From contig NZ_ADAQ01000013.1 of the NCBI RefSeq assembly GCF_000176515.1, positions 583,361 through 647,360 on the forward strand: a DNA stretch of 64,000 nt, given 5' to 3'. A model generated the notes under the pieces. The model was not told the origin of the DNA. It saw only the letters and a program-made list of their open reading frames with translations, and ran no database searches. Within the stretch, counting starts at the first letter, position 1; each line of letters starts with the position of its first letter. The stretch is from Grimontia hollisae CIP 101886 (lineage in GTDB: Bacteria; Pseudomonadota; Gammaproteobacteria; Enterobacterales; Vibrionaceae). Of the stretch, positions 54,211 to 64,000 are shown piece after piece. The position numbers were made by a program, and so were the translations under genes.

Positions 54211-54897
54211 TTACTCCTTCGGCGCCGCGAATGCCTGGCGGTGAAGAATACTTGAAAACTCCTCCATGAAATTTATGTAGTTGTTTTCAAGTTTACCGAC
54301 TTTCGATGTCAATCTGTTGTACGCCATCACCGCAGGAATCGCCGCAAACAGACCCATAGCTGTTGCTACCAGTGCTTCTGCGATACCCGGTGCCACCATT
54401 GCCAGCGTGGCCTGCTTAACTGCGCCAAGTGCAATAAACGCATGCATAATGCCCCAAACCGTACCAAACAGGCCGATATATGGGCTGATAGAGCCGACAG
54501 TCGCCAAAAACGGTAAGTTGGTTTCTAAAGACTCAACTTCTTTCGACAAAGAAACACGCATCGCACGGGACGTCCCTTCCATCACCGCTTCCGGCACCTT
54601 GCCATTACTACGATGAAGGCGGGCAAACTCTTTAAAGCCAGAATAGAAAATTTGTTCACTGCCAGACAATTTATCTTTGCGTGCCTGCACTTCCTGGAAC
54701 AATTGCGATAAGTCCACCCCTGACCAGAAACGGTCTTCAAAGCGCTCGGCTTTGGTAAATGCTTCTGACAGCACCTGAGAGCGCTTAATGATCATTGTCC
54801 AAGACACGATAGACATGCCCAGCAGAACCAACATCACCGCTTTTACCAGCAGACTCGCCTGCAAGAACAGATCAAGAATTGAAAGTTCAGCGCTCAC
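54211..54897 (-). CDS. tolQ: Tol-Pal system protein TolQ
   Basis: A 228-residue ExbB/TolQ family proton channel subunit with three transmembrane helices (about 14-36, 130-155, 165-190). The conserved [19 protein letters not shown] and [25 protein letters not shown] are intact. The start is GTG at 54897, inside the end of ybgC (11-base overlap), as in related bacteria. Confidence 0.96.
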   Translation of the reverse strand: MSAELSILDLFLQASLLVKAVMLVLLGMSIVSWTMIIKRSQVLSEAFTKAERFEDRFWSGVDLSQLFQEVQARKDKLSGSEQIFYSGFKEFARLHRSNGKVPEAVMEGTSRAMRVSLSKEVESLETNLPFLATVGSISPYIGLFGTVWGIMHAFIALGAVKQATLAMVAPGIAEALVATAMGLFAAIPAVMAYNRLTSKVGKLENNYINFMEEFSSILHRQAFAAPKE

Positions 54898-55300
54898 TTA
54901 ACATCTCCGATTGAATCGTTTTAGGAATGGATTTTGGTTTCATTTTCTCAGAGTCGACACAGGCTACCTTAACCGTGGCCCGACACAACACGTCACCGTC
55001 TGAATTCACCAAATCCTGACAGAATGTGATGGTCGCCCGACGCAACTCAGCTACCCTTGTTTCAACGGTAAGTTGTTCGTCAAGGGTAGCTCCTTTCAGG
55101 AAGTCTATATCCATGTGACGCACAACGAATGCCGTATGTTCTTCAAATAACGTATGTTGATGGACACCGATGCTGCGCAGAAGTTCGGTTCTCGCACGCT
55201 CGAAGTATTTGAGGTAGTTCGCATGATAAACAAGTCCACCGGTATCGGTGTCTTCGTAATAGATACGAACAGGCCAGCAGAATGGATGGAGATTCCTCAT
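54887..55300 (-). CDS. ybgC: Acyl-CoA thioesterase YbgC
   Basis: A 137-residue hotdog-fold thioesterase, the first gene of the tol-pal cluster. The active-site region is [28 protein letters not shown], of which [15 protein letters not shown] holds the catalytic Asp. The product acts on short acyl-CoA or acyl-ACP and may link lipid synthesis to the Tol machine. It overlaps tolQ by 11 bases. Confidence 0.95.
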   Translation of the reverse strand: MRNLHPFCWPVRIYYEDTDTGGLVYHANYLKYFERARTELLRSIGVHQHTLFEEHTAFVVRHMDIDFLKGATLDEQLTVETRVAELRRATITFCQDLVNSDGDVLCRATVKVACVDSEKMKPKSIPKTIQSEMLSER

Positions 55301-55410
55301 CCTGATAATTACCTGAAATCCATAGTAAGGTTTAGCGGATTACTATAACTGACTTGCTTAACAGTTTAAATGCACCAAGCAGCGCGGAAGGTCACGATTG
55401 ACGCAAAATA

Positions 55411-55441
55411 AAACAGCCCGGCTGTTATAACCAGGCTGTTT
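55411..55441 (-). terminator. Terminator of the cyd cluster
   Basis: On the minus strand AAACAGCC pairs with GGCTGTTT around a 15-base loop, and TATTTTGCG follows. It ends the cydA-cydB-cydX-ybgE transcript before ybgC. Confidence 0.75.
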
Positions 55442-55462
55442 AGTGTTGTATCACAGGGAATA

Positions 55463-55768
55463 TCAGGCAAATGCTTTTGCAAGCACAGATATCATCACCA
55501 GCCAGGCGAATGGCGGGAAGAAGACCAGTTGCCACAACCAGAATCGCGGCTTAAATCCCATACCATGGATCATTCCCGTACAAGTCGCCCAAACGAGGGC
55601 CGGGCCGTTAGCAACGGAAAAGCCGCCTATCCTGTCAGCAAAGCTCTGGGGATCCCACATCACCAAGCCACTGCATGTTAACGCCAAAGCCAGCGATAAC
55701 AGCGTAAGAACACGGATATGAAGACGGTCATACAAACCGTCTAGCATAGTCCCGAACTTAGTCTTCAC
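55463..55768 (-). CDS. ybgE: Cyd operon protein YbgE
   Basis: A 101-residue membrane protein with three hydrophobic segments, recognised by MWDPQSFADRIGG, ALVWATCTGMIHGMGFKPR and FFPPFAWLVM. It accompanies cydABX in most gammaproteobacteria; a direct role in the oxidase is not proven. The start is uncertain: GTG at 55768 overlaps the cydX stop by 11 bases, and an ATG at 55747 is also possible. Confidence 0.88.
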   Translation of the reverse strand: MKTKFGTMLDGLYDRLHIRVLTLLSLALALTCSGLVMWDPQSFADRIGGFSVANGPALVWATCTGMIHGMGFKPRFWLWQLVFFPPFAWLVMISVLAKAFA

Positions 55769-55868
55769 TGTCGTGATCCATCGCTTCGGTATGTTCTAAC
55801 CAAAGCGCATTGATGATACCGAATGAGCACGCCAGCAATAATCCCAGAATCCAAGCGAAATACCACAT
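55758..55868 (-). CDS. cydX: Cytochrome bd oxidase small subunit CydX
   Basis: A 36-residue single-pass membrane protein, MWYFAWILGLLLACSFGI and then INALWLE followed by an acidic tail. The MWYFAWILG start and the conserved Glu after the helix are typical of CydX, which stabilises cytochrome bd and its heme centres. It lies 15 bases after cydB, with GGGG in the gap. Confidence 0.95.
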   Translation of the reverse strand: MWYFAWILGLLLACSFGIINALWLEHTEAMDHDSED

Positions 55869-55883
55869 GGTTTACCCCTTCTT

Positions 55884-57020
55884 TTAGTACAGTGAACTTT
55901 GGTTGTCTTCGATGAACTTGTCATCAAGACGACCGAACATTTTGTAGTAACACCAGATAGTGTAACCAAGAATGATGGGCACCATCACCAACGCGACACC
56001 CGTCATGATGTTCAGCGTCAGTTCACTGGAGGTCGCATCCCACATAGTCAGGCTGTGTGATGGGAACAGGCTAGAAGGCATGACAAATGGGAACATTGCA
56101 AAGCCTGCCGTCAAGATCACACTGGCAATGGCGAGACTTGAGAACAGGAAAGCAAAGCCACCGCGCTCAAGACGAGATGCAACCGCAGACAGCAGAGGCA
56201 TCACCACAGCCAGCACGGGAGCTACCCAAAGTATTGGATACGTTTCATAGTTGTTAAACCACGCACCAGTCAGTGTCGTGACATCTTTGTTCAGCGGATT
56301 GGACACAGCATCCGTTACGATTTGACTGGTAATAACGTAACCTTCAATGCTTTGTGCCCAAAAACCTGCAATCGCAAAACAGACAGCCGTCAAAACTGCG
56401 CTGATTTGCGCCACATTACGCGCACGAACATGCAGCACATCTGTCGTCTTCATCTGCAGCCAGGTCGCACCTTGGGTCACAATCATAAACAGACTGACCA
56501 GGCCACACAGAATCGCGAAAGGATTCAATAGGCCAAAGAACGAGCCATGATACGTTGGGATCAACAGGTCGCTCAGTTCAAACGGCACGCCTTGTAACAG
56601 GTTACCGAACGCCACACCGAAGATGATAGGCGGCACGAAACTACCGATAAAGATGGCCCAGTCCCAAGCACTGCGCCAACGTGTGTCTTCAATTTTAGAG
56701 CGGTAATCAAAGCCCACAGGACGAAACCACAATGCCGCCAACGTCAGGATCATCGCCAGGTAGAAACCAGAGAATGACACCGCATAAACCAGCGGCCATG
56801 CTGCGAACAGCGCACCACCCGCTGTGATCAACCAAACCTGATTACCATCCCAGTGTGGGGCGATAGAGTTAATCATGACACGGCGCTCGTTGTCGGTTTT
56901 ACCGATAACGGGTACCAACGCACCAACCCCCATGTCAAAGCCGTCAGTCACAGCAAAACCAATCAGCAGCACGCCAATCAGCAGCCACCAGATTAAACGT
57001 AGAATTTCATAATCAAACAT
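55884..57020 (-). CDS. cydB: Cytochrome bd ubiquinol oxidase subunit II
   Basis: A 378-residue membrane protein with about eight or nine helices. The N-terminus YEILRLIWWLLIGVLLIGFAVTDGFDMGVG (here in part: RLIWWLLIGVLLIGF, then VTDGFDMGVG) holds the Asp that stabilises the heme in known structures, and SIAPHWDGNQVWLI is conserved. It is 14 bases after cydA. It pairs with CydA and CydX to form the high-affinity oxidase used at low oxygen. Confidence 0.96.
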   Translation of the reverse strand: MFDYEILRLIWWLLIGVLLIGFAVTDGFDMGVGALVPVIGKTDNERRVMINSIAPHWDGNQVWLITAGGALFAAWPLVYAVSFSGFYLAMILTLAALWFRPVGFDYRSKIEDTRWRSAWDWAIFIGSFVPPIIFGVAFGNLLQGVPFELSDLLIPTYHGSFFGLLNPFAILCGLVSLFMIVTQGATWLQMKTTDVLHVRARNVAQISAVLTAVCFAIAGFWAQSIEGYVITSQIVTDAVSNPLNKDVTTLTGAWFNNYETYPILWVAPVLAVVMPLLSAVASRLERGGFAFLFSSLAIASVILTAGFAMFPFVMPSSLFPSHSLTMWDATSSELTLNIMTGVALVMVPIILGYTIWCYYKMFGRLDDKFIEDNQSSLY

Positions 57021-57034
57021 TGCTCAAGCTCCCC

Positions 57035-58621
57035 TTATGCTTCAACCTGACGCGCCAAATCCGCTTCCGGAGTCTTTAGCTGTTCAAAGTGGTAACGGCC
57101 AGTTTTCAGGCTGCTTGGGCCTTTACGAGCAAACTTAACCATCAGGTAAACTTCAGCAATCAGGAACACGGTATACAGTGTAACGATAGCAACTAATGAC
57201 GTAATGATTTCAGACGCTGGCAAGTTTGATGCTGCCAGATGAACCGGTAGGATCTCACCCACAGCCCATGGCTGACGACCATATTCCGCAACAAACCAAC
57301 CGGCTTCAGCCGCAATCCATGGCAATGGAATTGACCATAGCGCTGCTTTCAAAACCCAAGGTTTCTCGTCGATCTTCTGACGGCAAGTCTGGTAGAACGC
57401 CATACCGAACACAAACAGCATTGCGAAACCACAGGCCACCATGATGCGGAAGCTCCAGAACAACGGTGCGACCTGAGGAATAGAGTCTTTCGCTGCTTGT
57501 TTGATTTGTGCCTCCGTCGCATCAACGACATTTGGTGTGTGCGCTTTGAGTAACAGGCCATAGCCCAAGTCTTTTTTCACATCATCAAACGCAGCCAGAT
57601 TTTCAGGAGTACGTTCGCCAGCACGCAGTTTTTCAAGCAGGCTGTAAGCCAGCATACCGTTACGGATACGCACTTCATGCTCTTTAATCAGATCACGCAA
57701 CCCCGTCACTTCTTTGTCGAACGAACGCGTCGCAACAATGCCCATGACATAGGGGATCTTAATGGCGTAGTCCGTTTCCATGGTCTCCTGGTTAGGGAAG
57801 CCAAACAGGGTAAATGCAGCCGGTGCAGGTTCAGTGTGCCACTCGGCTTCAATCGCCGCCAGTTTCACCTTCTGAACATCGCCTAACTCGTAACCTGATT
57901 CGTCACCCAAAACGATAGTCGACAGTATACCCGCCATACCGAAAGACGCCGCAATGGCAAAAGAACGGCGCGCAAAAGCAATGTCACGGCCTTTTAGCAG
58001 ATAGTAAGCACTGATACCCAGTATAAACATTGCCCCTGTTGTGTAGCCCGCCGCCACGGTGTGAACAAATTTCACCTGGGCAACCGGGTTAAGTACAACT
58101 TCAGCAAAGCTCACCATTTCCATACGCATGCTTTCGAAGTTGAACTCAGCGCCTACCGGGTTTTGCATCCAGCCGTTTGCAACCAGAATCCACAGCCCTG
58201 AGAAGTTAGAACCAACAGCAGTCAGCCAGGTCACAGCAAGGTGTTGGCGTTTGGACAGGCGATCCCAGCCGAAGAAGAACATCCCGACAAGGGTGGATTC
58301 AAGGAAGAAAGCCATCAGCGCTTCAATTGCCAGAGGGGCACCGAAAATATCGCCGACATAGTGAGAATAGTAAGCCCAGTTTGTACCAAACTGGAACTCC
58401 ATGGTCAGGCCGGTAGCAACACCGAGCGCGAAGTTGATACCGAACAGCTTACCCCAGAACTTGGTCATGTCCTTATAGATTTGCTTGTCGGTCATCACAT
58501 ACAACGACTCCATAATTGCAAGCAGGAATGCCAAGCCCAGAGTCAATGGGACAAACAGGAAGTGATACATCGCGGTCATAGCGAATTGGAACCGCGACAG
58601 ATCCACAATATCAGTTAACAT
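57035..58621 (-). CDS. cydA: Cytochrome bd ubiquinol oxidase subunit I
   Basis: A 528-residue subunit that carries hemes b558, b595 and d. His20 ([14 protein letters not shown]) and [15 protein letters not shown] are heme-ligand regions. The quinol-binding Q-loop includes [18 protein letters not shown]. The size fits the long-loop type of E. coli. First gene of cydABX-ybgE. The upstream region contains GTTAA-type repeats that may bind ArcA. Confidence 0.96.
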   Translation of the reverse strand: MLTDIVDLSRFQFAMTAMYHFLFVPLTLGLAFLLAIMESLYVMTDKQIYKDMTKFWGKLFGINFALGVATGLTMEFQFGTNWAYYSHYVGDIFGAPLAIEALMAFFLESTLVGMFFFGWDRLSKRQHLAVTWLTAVGSNFSGLWILVANGWMQNPVGAEFNFESMRMEMVSFAEVVLNPVAQVKFVHTVAAGYTTGAMFILGISAYYLLKGRDIAFARRSFAIAASFGMAGILSTIVLGDESGYELGDVQKVKLAAIEAEWHTEPAPAAFTLFGFPNQETMETDYAIKIPYVMGIVATRSFDKEVTGLRDLIKEHEVRIRNGMLAYSLLEKLRAGERTPENLAAFDDVKKDLGYGLLLKAHTPNVVDATEAQIKQAAKDSIPQVAPLFWSFRIMVACGFAMLFVFGMAFYQTCRQKIDEKPWVLKAALWSIPLPWIAAEAGWFVAEYGRQPWAVGEILPVHLAASNLPASEIITSLVAIVTLYTVFLIAEVYLMVKFARKGPSSLKTGRYHFEQLKTPEADLARQVEA

Positions 58622-59079
58622 AGTAACTCCTTTATCGTCAGGCTGACTGACGCACGATATCTACACATCGTTAAGTAAATACCTAATCATTAACAAACCG
58701 TATTCCATTTCGATCAATCAGGCTTCCTTGCGGGAACCGTGTAAACGGCCACCTTTTTGTGTTGCACAAATGTACCACGACAGTTAGAATTTTGTTGAGC
58801 AACCTCTAATGTAGTGGCAACTAATACTAAACATTATGCCCCCTTACTTCAAAGTATTTGACATACTCTCACGGTGAGTGATGTCAAATTAATCAATATG
58901 AGGCAAAGAAATAGCCTAAATCCAAGCGTCAGATCAATACAAAAATCAGTCTTGTCGTTTAGAGACCTGCCCGTACATGAATGGCAAACAACACTTCTGT
59001 TTGCACGGTTTGACCATGGAGAAATAGCACAAAGGCCAACGAAAGTCAGCCTTTGAAAAAAGTAAGAACAGGAGAAAAG
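58622..59079. other. Region between ruvB and cydA with possible ArcA site
   Basis: About 460 bases without a convincing gene. On the minus strand TGTTAATGATTAGGTATTT (58693-58675) has two GTTAAT-like repeats 11 bases apart, the layout of an ArcA box, 55-70 bases before cydA. At 58857-58888 is a long inverted repeat. At 59030-59055 CAAAGGC and GCCTTTG form a weak hairpin after ruvB that may be its terminator. A 60-codon frame at 58874 is not supported. Confidence 0.4.
58857..58888. repeat. Long inverted repeat upstream of the cyd promoter region
   Basis: TTTGACAT (58857-58864) and ATGTCAAA (58881-58888) are perfect 8-base arms. Inside, CTCAC and GTGAG (58868-58878) form a second pairing around one G. 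No T-run follows on either strand, so a protein site or a structured 5-prime leader is more likely than a terminator. Confidence 0.6.
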
Positions 59080-60087
59080 TTACTCTGGTCTATCAAAGCC
59101 GAAATGCAGGTATGCGCGCTGGCTGGCAATACGCCCCCGAGGCGTGCGCTGCAAATAGCCCTGTTGGATCAGGTAAGGCTCAAGCACATCTTCTATCGTG
59201 TCTTTTGCTTCGCCGATTGCAGCGGCAAGGTTATCCAAGCCCACTGGCCCACCATCGAATTTCTCAATGATGGCAGTCAGCAATTTTCGGTCCATATAAT
59301 CAAAGCCCTGATTATCGACATCCAGCATATCCAAGGCTTTTGATGCAATATCTGCATCGATTTTGCCGTCCGCTTTCACTTCAGCATAATCTCTAACCCG
59401 ACGCAGCAAGCGGTTCGCGATACGGGGTGTACCGCGCGCGCGCCGCGCGATTTCGTACGCCCCTTCTTCATCTATTTCCAGGTTTAGGTAATTCGCACTA
59501 CGCTGAACAATGCCTTTCAGGTCAGCAATGTTGTAATACTCCAAACGCTGGGTAATACCGAAACGGTCGCGAAGCGGTGATGTCAGGGAGCCTGCACGGG
59601 TGGTGGCCCCCACCAGCGTAAAAGGTGGCAGATCGATTTTGATTGAACGGGCTGCCGGGCCTTCGCCAATCATGATATCCAGCTGGTAATCTTCCATCGC
59701 CGGATACAACACCTCTTCCACCACGGGACTCAGACGGTGAATTTCGTCAATAAAGAGTACGTCATTGGGTTCAAGGTTGGTCAGGAGTGCTGCCAGATCC
59801 CCGGCTTTTTCAAGCACCGGGCCAGAGGTGGTGCGGATATTTACGTCCATCTCATTGGCAACAATGTTGGCCAGGGTGGTTTTCCCCAATCCAGGAGGCC
59901 CAAAAATTAGCAGGTGGTCAAGGGCTTCTTTACGTTTGCGCGCTGCATGGATAAAAATTTCCATCTGGTCGCGCACATGATCCTGCCCCTGATAATCGGC
60001 CAACATTTTAGGGCGGATAGCGCGGTCAATGATATCGTCTTCCCGGCTCGGTGGCACTGTACCCATCAGTCGATCTGCTTCAATCAT
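59080..60087 (-). CDS. ruvB: Holliday junction branch migration ATPase RuvB
   Basis: A 335-residue AAA+ motor that drives branch migration with RuvA. Walker [12 protein letters not shown] is near residue 65, Walker B is FIDEIHRL, sensor I is LVGATTRAG, and the arginine finger region is [16 protein letters not shown]. The C-terminal winged helix ends in RTPRGRIAS. It is 14 bases after ruvA. Confidence 0.97.
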   Translation of the reverse strand: MIEADRLMGTVPPSREDDIIDRAIRPKMLADYQGQDHVRDQMEIFIHAARKRKEALDHLLIFGPPGLGKTTLANIVANEMDVNIRTTSGPVLEKAGDLAALLTNLEPNDVLFIDEIHRLSPVVEEVLYPAMEDYQLDIMIGEGPAARSIKIDLPPFTLVGATTRAGSLTSPLRDRFGITQRLEYYNIADLKGIVQRSANYLNLEIDEEGAYEIARRARGTPRIANRLLRRVRDYAEVKADGKIDADIASKALDMLDVDNQGFDYMDRKLLTAIIEKFDGGPVGLDNLAAAIGEAKDTIEDVLEPYLIQQGYLQRTPRGRIASQRAYLHFGFDRPE

Positions 60088-60101
60088 CCCAGTTCACTCC
60101 A

Positions 60102-60731
60102 CTAGACCATTGAACGCAGGGCGTCACGGATAATGGCTTCACTCTTCATGCCATCAACCGCCACCTGTTTGACAACCTTTTCAGCCTGGGCAGCTTTATA
60201 GCCCAGTGCAATAAGTGCGCTGATCGCTTCATCTTTCGGATCGGTGGATGCAGCAACCACGGTCTCCGTGCCATTTGCACGGCGGACGGCAGCGTCTGCG
60301 TGAGGAGTGAAGAGATCGAACGCATGCCAGTTTTTCAGGCGATCGCGCATTTCAATCACCAGACGCTCGGCCGTTTTCTTGCCTACACCAGGGATTTTCA
60401 CCAGTGTAGAGACATCTTCACGCTCAACACTGTCAACAAACTGGGTTGCCGTCATACCTGACAAAATGGCCAAGCCCAATTTAGGGCCGACGCCGTTAGC
60501 CTTAATCACTTCGCGGAATAGCGCACGCTCTACCGTGGTATTAAAACCATAGAGAAGCTGGGCATCTTCACGCACCACAAAATGGGTGTAGATGATCGCC
60601 TCCTCTCCCACTTCCGGCAATTCGTAAAAGCAGCTCATCGGCATGCTCACTTCGTAGCCTACACCGTTAACTTCCAGCAGGATCTCAGGGGGTTGCTTTT
60701 CCAGCAAAATGCCGCGTAATCGACCAATCAC
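60102..60731 (-). CDS. ruvA: Holliday junction binding protein RuvA
   Basis: A 209-residue protein whose tetramer holds the four-way junction. The N-terminal OB domain ([28 protein letters not shown] in parts) is followed by two helix-hairpin-helix motifs ([14 protein letters not shown] and [16 protein letters not shown]) and the C-terminal RuvB-binding domain ([20 protein letters not shown]). Unusually, ruvC is not directly upstream; an ABC exporter gene lies between. Confidence 0.97.
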   Translation of the reverse strand: MIGRLRGILLEKQPPEILLEVNGVGYEVSMPMSCFYELPEVGEEAIIYTHFVVREDAQLLYGFNTTVERALFREVIKANGVGPKLGLAILSGMTATQFVDSVEREDVSTLVKIPGVGKKTAERLVIEMRDRLKNWHAFDLFTPHADAAVRRANGTETVVAASTDPKDEAISALIALGYKAAQAEKVVKQVAVDGMKSEAIIRDALRSMV

Positions 60732-60945
60732 AATGAAAACTCAATTTATTGCTAATCATTGATGGGTAGGATAATGAACAACTGGATAGATATCCAGTTT
60801 TAAACACATTGAAATCACAAAAACGCCAATTCATTTTTCGCGAAACAAGCCAGGCATTAAAAAGACACATCTTGTTTCAAACGAATTTTCACATTGCATC
60901 AGACTGGTGCCTGTACGGTAAAGTCACTCGTCCGGTGTTTGGAAT

Positions 60946-62742
60946 TCACTTACCACTCACCCGCGCTTTTTCTTCCAGTGCCGAGACTAGCTGAAGTGCC
61001 GCAAACTCCCGGTAAAGCGATGACGACGCCATCAGCTCTTCATGGGTACCTGTCGCCACAATTTTCCCTTTGTCCAACACCAAAATCCGATCAGCATTAA
61101 CCACAGTCGCCAGTCGGTGGGCAATCACTATCGAAGTCTTATGTGACATCAGGGCATCCAGTGCCGATTTTACTTTGTGCTCACTGATCGCATCCAATGC
61201 GCTGGTTGCTTCATCAAGCAGCAGGATTGGCCTGTCAGCCAAAATTGCCCGCGCAATAGATATCCGCTGCTTCTGGCCGCCGGACAAACGCACGCCCCGC
61301 TCGCCGAGTTCAGTGAAATACCCATCTGGAAATTCCATAATAAATTCATGGGCCCTCGCGGCTTTACAGGCGGCTATTACAGCGTCTTCACTGGCATCCG
61401 GTGCGCCGTAGCGGACATTTTCAAGCACGGTGGTAGCAAAGATCACAGACTCTTGCGGCACCAAAGCAAACTGCTTACGTAAAGATTCAAGAGGGAGACG
61501 GGAGACCGGCACACCATCAATCACTATCTGCCCGGCCTGAACGTCAAAAAAGCGCTGCAGCAACGCAAAAACAGTACTCTTCCCCGCCCCACTCGGACCC
61601 ACCAGTGCAATGCGCTCCCCCGCCTTCACGGTAAAGGAAAGTCCCTTGAACACAGGCAAGTTCTCATCACCGGGATAACAGAAAGAAACGTTGTCGAAGC
61701 TGACGTTTCCCAGCACGTGCTGCGGCAAGCTTTCAGGTTGGACCGGCTCTTTGATATCCGGCTCCATGGCAGACAGTTCAATCAGCCGTTCTGTTGCCCC
61801 GGCAGCACGCTGGATATCACCGATAACCTCTCCGATGGTCGCGACGCCGCCGGCAACCAGCAGGGCGTAAAACATAAACGCAGAAAGCTCACCGGCTGTC
61901 AGGGACCCCTCTAACACATTGAGCGCCCCAACCCAGGTGACCAGCACAATGGCCACAATCGACAGAAAGACCACCGACCCCATCAGCGCAGCGCGGTACT
62001 GGATCCTCTGTTTAGCCGCCCCCATCACCGACTCGACGCGGTGATTGAAATGGCGCGCATCGGCATCTTCATGGTTATAAGACTGGACGGTGCGGATCTC
62101 ATGCAGTGTTTCATCGACATGGGCACCAAGATCAGCCACTTTATCCTGACTCACACGCGCCAGCTTGCGCACTTTTCTCCCCAGCACAAAGATAGGAACC
62201 AACACCACAGGGACGGCAAGCAACACAAAGCCCGTCAATTTGATGCTGGTAATGGCCATCATGACCAAACCGCCCATCACAGACACAGCGGATCGCAATG
62301 CCATGGAAAGGCTGGAGCCTACAACGGTTTGAAGCAATGTCGTGTCTGCAGTAAACCGGCTTATCACCTCACCGGTGCGCGCTTTGGCATAAAACGAAGG
62401 AGAGAGTCTGAGCAGGTGTTGATACACCGCCATACGAATATCCGCACTGACGCGCTCGCCAAGCCAGCTCATCAGGTAAAAGCGAAAGAATGTTGCAAAT
62501 CCGCTGACCAGGGTAATGCCGAGTATGAGCAGGACAAGGCGGTTTAACTCAGCAGCATCACTGGAAAGAAACCCTTCATCCACAACCAGCTTCACCGCCT
62601 GTCCCAGCGCCAGCCAGCTCAACGATCCTAAAAACAGGAAGAAAACTGCGCCTGCGACCCGGCTGCGATAGGGTTTCAGGAATGCCATTATCCATGCTAC
62701 GACAGAGAAAGTACTGCCCTGTATGCGCCGGGGGTTGTTCAA
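60946..62742 (-). CDS. ABC exporter (MsbA/multidrug half-transporter type)
   Basis: A 598-residue half transporter: six transmembrane helices in the first 330 residues, then an ATPase domain with Walker A VGPSGAGKST near residue 383, Q-loop VPQESVIFATT, signature LSGGQKQRISIARAI, Walker B PILLLDEATSALD and H-loop IVIAHRLATV. It is probably a homodimer that exports a lipid or drug; the substrate is unknown. It sits between ruvA and ruvC, with ruvC separated from it by a strong terminator, so it is its own unit. Confidence 0.88.
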   Translation of the reverse strand: MNNPRRIQGSTFSVVAWIMAFLKPYRSRVAGAVFFLFLGSLSWLALGQAVKLVVDEGFLSSDAAELNRLVLLILGITLVSGFATFFRFYLMSWLGERVSADIRMAVYQHLLRLSPSFYAKARTGEVISRFTADTTLLQTVVGSSLSMALRSAVSVMGGLVMMAITSIKLTGFVLLAVPVVLVPIFVLGRKVRKLARVSQDKVADLGAHVDETLHEIRTVQSYNHEDADARHFNHRVESVMGAAKQRIQYRAALMGSVVFLSIVAIVLVTWVGALNVLEGSLTAGELSAFMFYALLVAGGVATIGEVIGDIQRAAGATERLIELSAMEPDIKEPVQPESLPQHVLGNVSFDNVSFCYPGDENLPVFKGLSFTVKAGERIALVGPSGAGKSTVFALLQRFFDVQAGQIVIDGVPVSRLPLESLRKQFALVPQESVIFATTVLENVRYGAPDASEDAVIAACKAARAHEFIMEFPDGYFTELGERGVRLSGGQKQRISIARAILADRPILLLDEATSALDAISEHKVKSALDALMSHKTSIVIAHRLATVVNADRILVLDKGKIVATGTHEELMASSSLYREFAALQLVSALEEKARVSGK

Positions 62743-62810
62743 CGGTTTATCTCCTTCCTTGGTAGGCGTTTATTGTGCGACAACCAGCCACGGTGACAGG
62801 TCGCGATAAC

Positions 62811-62837
62811 AGAAAAGCGGCATAACGCCGCTTTTCT
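62811..62837. terminator. Terminator of ruvC
   Basis: AGAAAAGCGGC (62811-62821), loop ATAAC, GCCGCTTTTCT (62827-62837): 11 pairs, immediately after the ruvC stop on the minus strand. Confidence 0.88.
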
Positions 62838-62843
62838 ATGGAG

Positions 62844-63365
62844 CTATCGGTATCTACCCCGCCGTGCACTTTTCGCCTTTCCTGCCATTGCCACCAGCGT
62901 GTGGTTGGTGTGGGCATGACAAATCGCGACAGCTAAGGCATCTGCGGCGTCAGCCTGCGGTGTGGAAGGCAGTTTGAGCATATGAACCACCATGTGCTGC
63001 ACCTGTTTCTTGTCGGCACTGCCTTTGCCCACTACCGATTGTTTAATCAAACGTGCGGCGTATTCGCTGACCGGCAACCCCGCATTGACTGCCGCCACAA
63101 TCGCGCTGCCGCGTGCCTGCCCAAGCTTCAAGGCTGAATCCGCGTTTCGTGCCATAAACACTTGTTCAATGGCGAAGGTATCAGGCTGAAATTGGGTGAT
63201 CACCTCACTGACACCGGCATAAATCTGGCCCAGTCGCCCTGCCAAATCTTCTGAGTCCGTGCGGATACAACCACTGCCCAGATACTCCAGATGGCTGCCT
63301 TGATGGCGGATCACGCCGTAACCGGTGATCCGCGAACCCGGGTCAATCCCGAGAATAATAGCCAC
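62844..63365 (-). CDS. ruvC: Crossover junction endodeoxyribonuclease RuvC
   Basis: A 173-residue RNase H-fold resolvase that cuts Holliday junctions. The four acidic catalytic residues are in [13 protein letters not shown] (Asp8), FAIEQVF (Glu near 67) and the C-terminal [15 protein letters not shown]. It starts 6 bases after yebC, so the yebC-ruvC pair is kept, while ruvA and ruvB are separated from it by the ABC transporter gene. Confidence 0.97.
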   Translation of the reverse strand: MAIILGIDPGSRITGYGVIRHQGSHLEYLGSGCIRTDSEDLAGRLGQIYAGVSEVITQFQPDTFAIEQVFMARNADSALKLGQARGSAIVAAVNAGLPVSEYAARLIKQSVVGKGSADKKQVQHMVVHMLKLPSTPQADAADALAVAICHAHTNHTLVAMAGKAKSARRGRYR

Positions 63366-63371
63366 GAAGGA

Positions 63372-64000
63372 TTATTCCAACGTTGCAGCGACTTCGTCAG
63401 AGATATCGCCGTTGTGGTAAACCTCCTGAACGTCGTCAAGATCATCCAGAGCGTCAATCAGACGAAGCAGCTTCGGTGCAGTATCCGCATCCAGCTCAGA
63501 TTTAGTGGAAGGCACCAGCGTCACTTCCGCGTTTTGTGCTTCAAAGCCTGCTGCATCCAGCGCATCTTTTACCGCGCCAAAATCTTCCGGTGTGGTGTAG
63601 ACGTCAATAGAACCGTCGTCGTGGGTTTCTACATCATCAGCACCACCTTCCAGCGCCGCTTCCATCACTGCGTCTTCATCCAGACCCGGCGCATAGGAGA
63701 TCACCCCTTTTTTCTCAAACAGGTAGCTTACGCTGCCATCGGTGCCAAGGTTGCCACCGGCTTTCGAGAAAGCGTGACGAACACCGGACACAGTGCGGTT
63801 GCGGTTGTCAGTCATACATTCCACCATGACGGCGGTGCCACCCGGGCCGTAACCTTCATAGATCACGGTTTCCATGTTCTCGTCACCTTCGCCGCCTGCT
63901 CCGCGGGAAATCGCACGGTTCACCGTGTCCCGGGTCATGTTGTTCGACAGCGCTTTATCAACCGCTGCACGCAGACGTGGGTTGTTTTCTACTTCCGCAC
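63372..64000 (-). CDS. yebC: YebC/TACO1 family protein (5-prime end outside the window)
   Basis: The last 209 or so codons of a YebC protein; the start lies beyond base 64000. Visible features are [26 protein letters not shown], given here in part, then [34 protein letters not shown] and the acidic C-terminus [15 protein letters not shown]. YebC proteins have been described as transcription regulators and, more recently, as ribosome-associated factors that ease stalling. Its place before ruvC is conserved in gammaproteobacteria. Confidence 0.95.
   Translation of the reverse strand, partial: AEVENNPRLRAAVDKALSNNMTRDTVNRAISRGAGGEGDENMETVIYEGYGPGGTAVMVECMTDNRNRTVSGVRHAFSKAGGNLGTDGSVSYLFEKKGVISYAPGLDEDAVMEAALEGGADDVETHDDGSIDVYTTPEDFGAVKDALDAAGFEAQNAEVTLVPSTKSELDADTAPKLLRLIDALDDLDDVQEVYHNGDISDEVAATLE

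Noticed and set aside
58874-59056. 60-codon frame between cydA and ruvB
   Set aside because: Starts with GTG inside the inverted repeat, no ribosome site, no family.
1-64000. Mobile elements, phage genes, integron or attachment sites
   Set aside because: No transposase, integrase, terminal inverted repeats or phage structural genes were recognised anywhere in the window.

Overview
The window is a contiguous piece of a gammaproteobacterial chromosome, most likely a member of the Vibrionaceae (Vibrio, Photobacterium, Enterovibrio or Grimontia type). The evidence is gene order and gene form: a complete trpEGDCFBA operon with fused trpCF, flanked by topA, yciN, sohB, yciK, rluB, yciO and rnm on one side and yciB, yciA, yciI and cls on the other; then a nadA, tol-pal, ybgC, cyd and ruv block. 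The species cannot be fixed from sequence reading alone.

Region by region. (1) Bases 1-7430 carry an acetone carboxylase cluster: the sigma-54-dependent activator AcxR followed by AcxA, AcxB and AcxC, with a clear -24/-12 promoter and a palindromic upstream activating region between acxR and acxA. (2) Bases 7.5-13.6 kb are a mixed set: a WYL regulator with a small monooxygenase-like protein, MiaE (tRNA hydroxylase), an Spo0M-like protein, a TetR regulator and a CurA-type reductase sharing identical operators, a broken Lcl/DUF1566-like fragment, and Tag glycosylase. (3) Bases 13.7-18.4 kb hold two tandem paralogous RTX-repeat proteins, each with two copies of a beta-sandwich-like module. An AT-rich 740-base gap and a chemoreceptor with a large periplasmic domain follow. 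(4) Bases 21.2-38.8 kb are the conserved housekeeping block: topA, yciN, sohB, yciK, rluB, yciO, rnm, the trp operon with an operator close to that of E. coli, a Trp-Trp leader peptide and an attenuator, then yciB, yciA, yciI and a small lipoprotein. (5) Bases 38.8-47.7 kb contain an SAM methyltransferase coupled to a 68-residue basic protein, an RluA-family pseudouridine synthase, an NSS transporter, cardiolipin synthase, an unknown 100-residue protein, a family II pyrophosphatase, a 37-residue membrane protein, two identical tRNA-Ser(GGA) genes and a UPF0149 gene. (6) Bases 47.9-64 kb, all on the minus strand, are a BASS transporter, nadA, cpoB-pal-tolB-tolA-tolR-tolQ-ybgC, ybgE-cydX-cydB-cydA, ruvB-ruvA, an ABC exporter, ruvC and the start-less part of yebC.

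The most unusual structure is downstream of the tRNA-Ser genes: two apparently identical 178-base tandem units, each beginning with the last 18 bases of the tRNA and ending with a copy of the tRNA terminator. This is the same architecture as the E. coli tyrT/rtT repeats, but attached to a different tRNA. Other items worth following are a 26-codon reading frame between the trp attenuator and trpE that overlaps the trpE start, the four-copy module of the RTX pair, and two small proteins (37 and 68 residues) that standard gene finding easily misses. I saw no insertion sequence, CRISPR array, integrase or phage gene.
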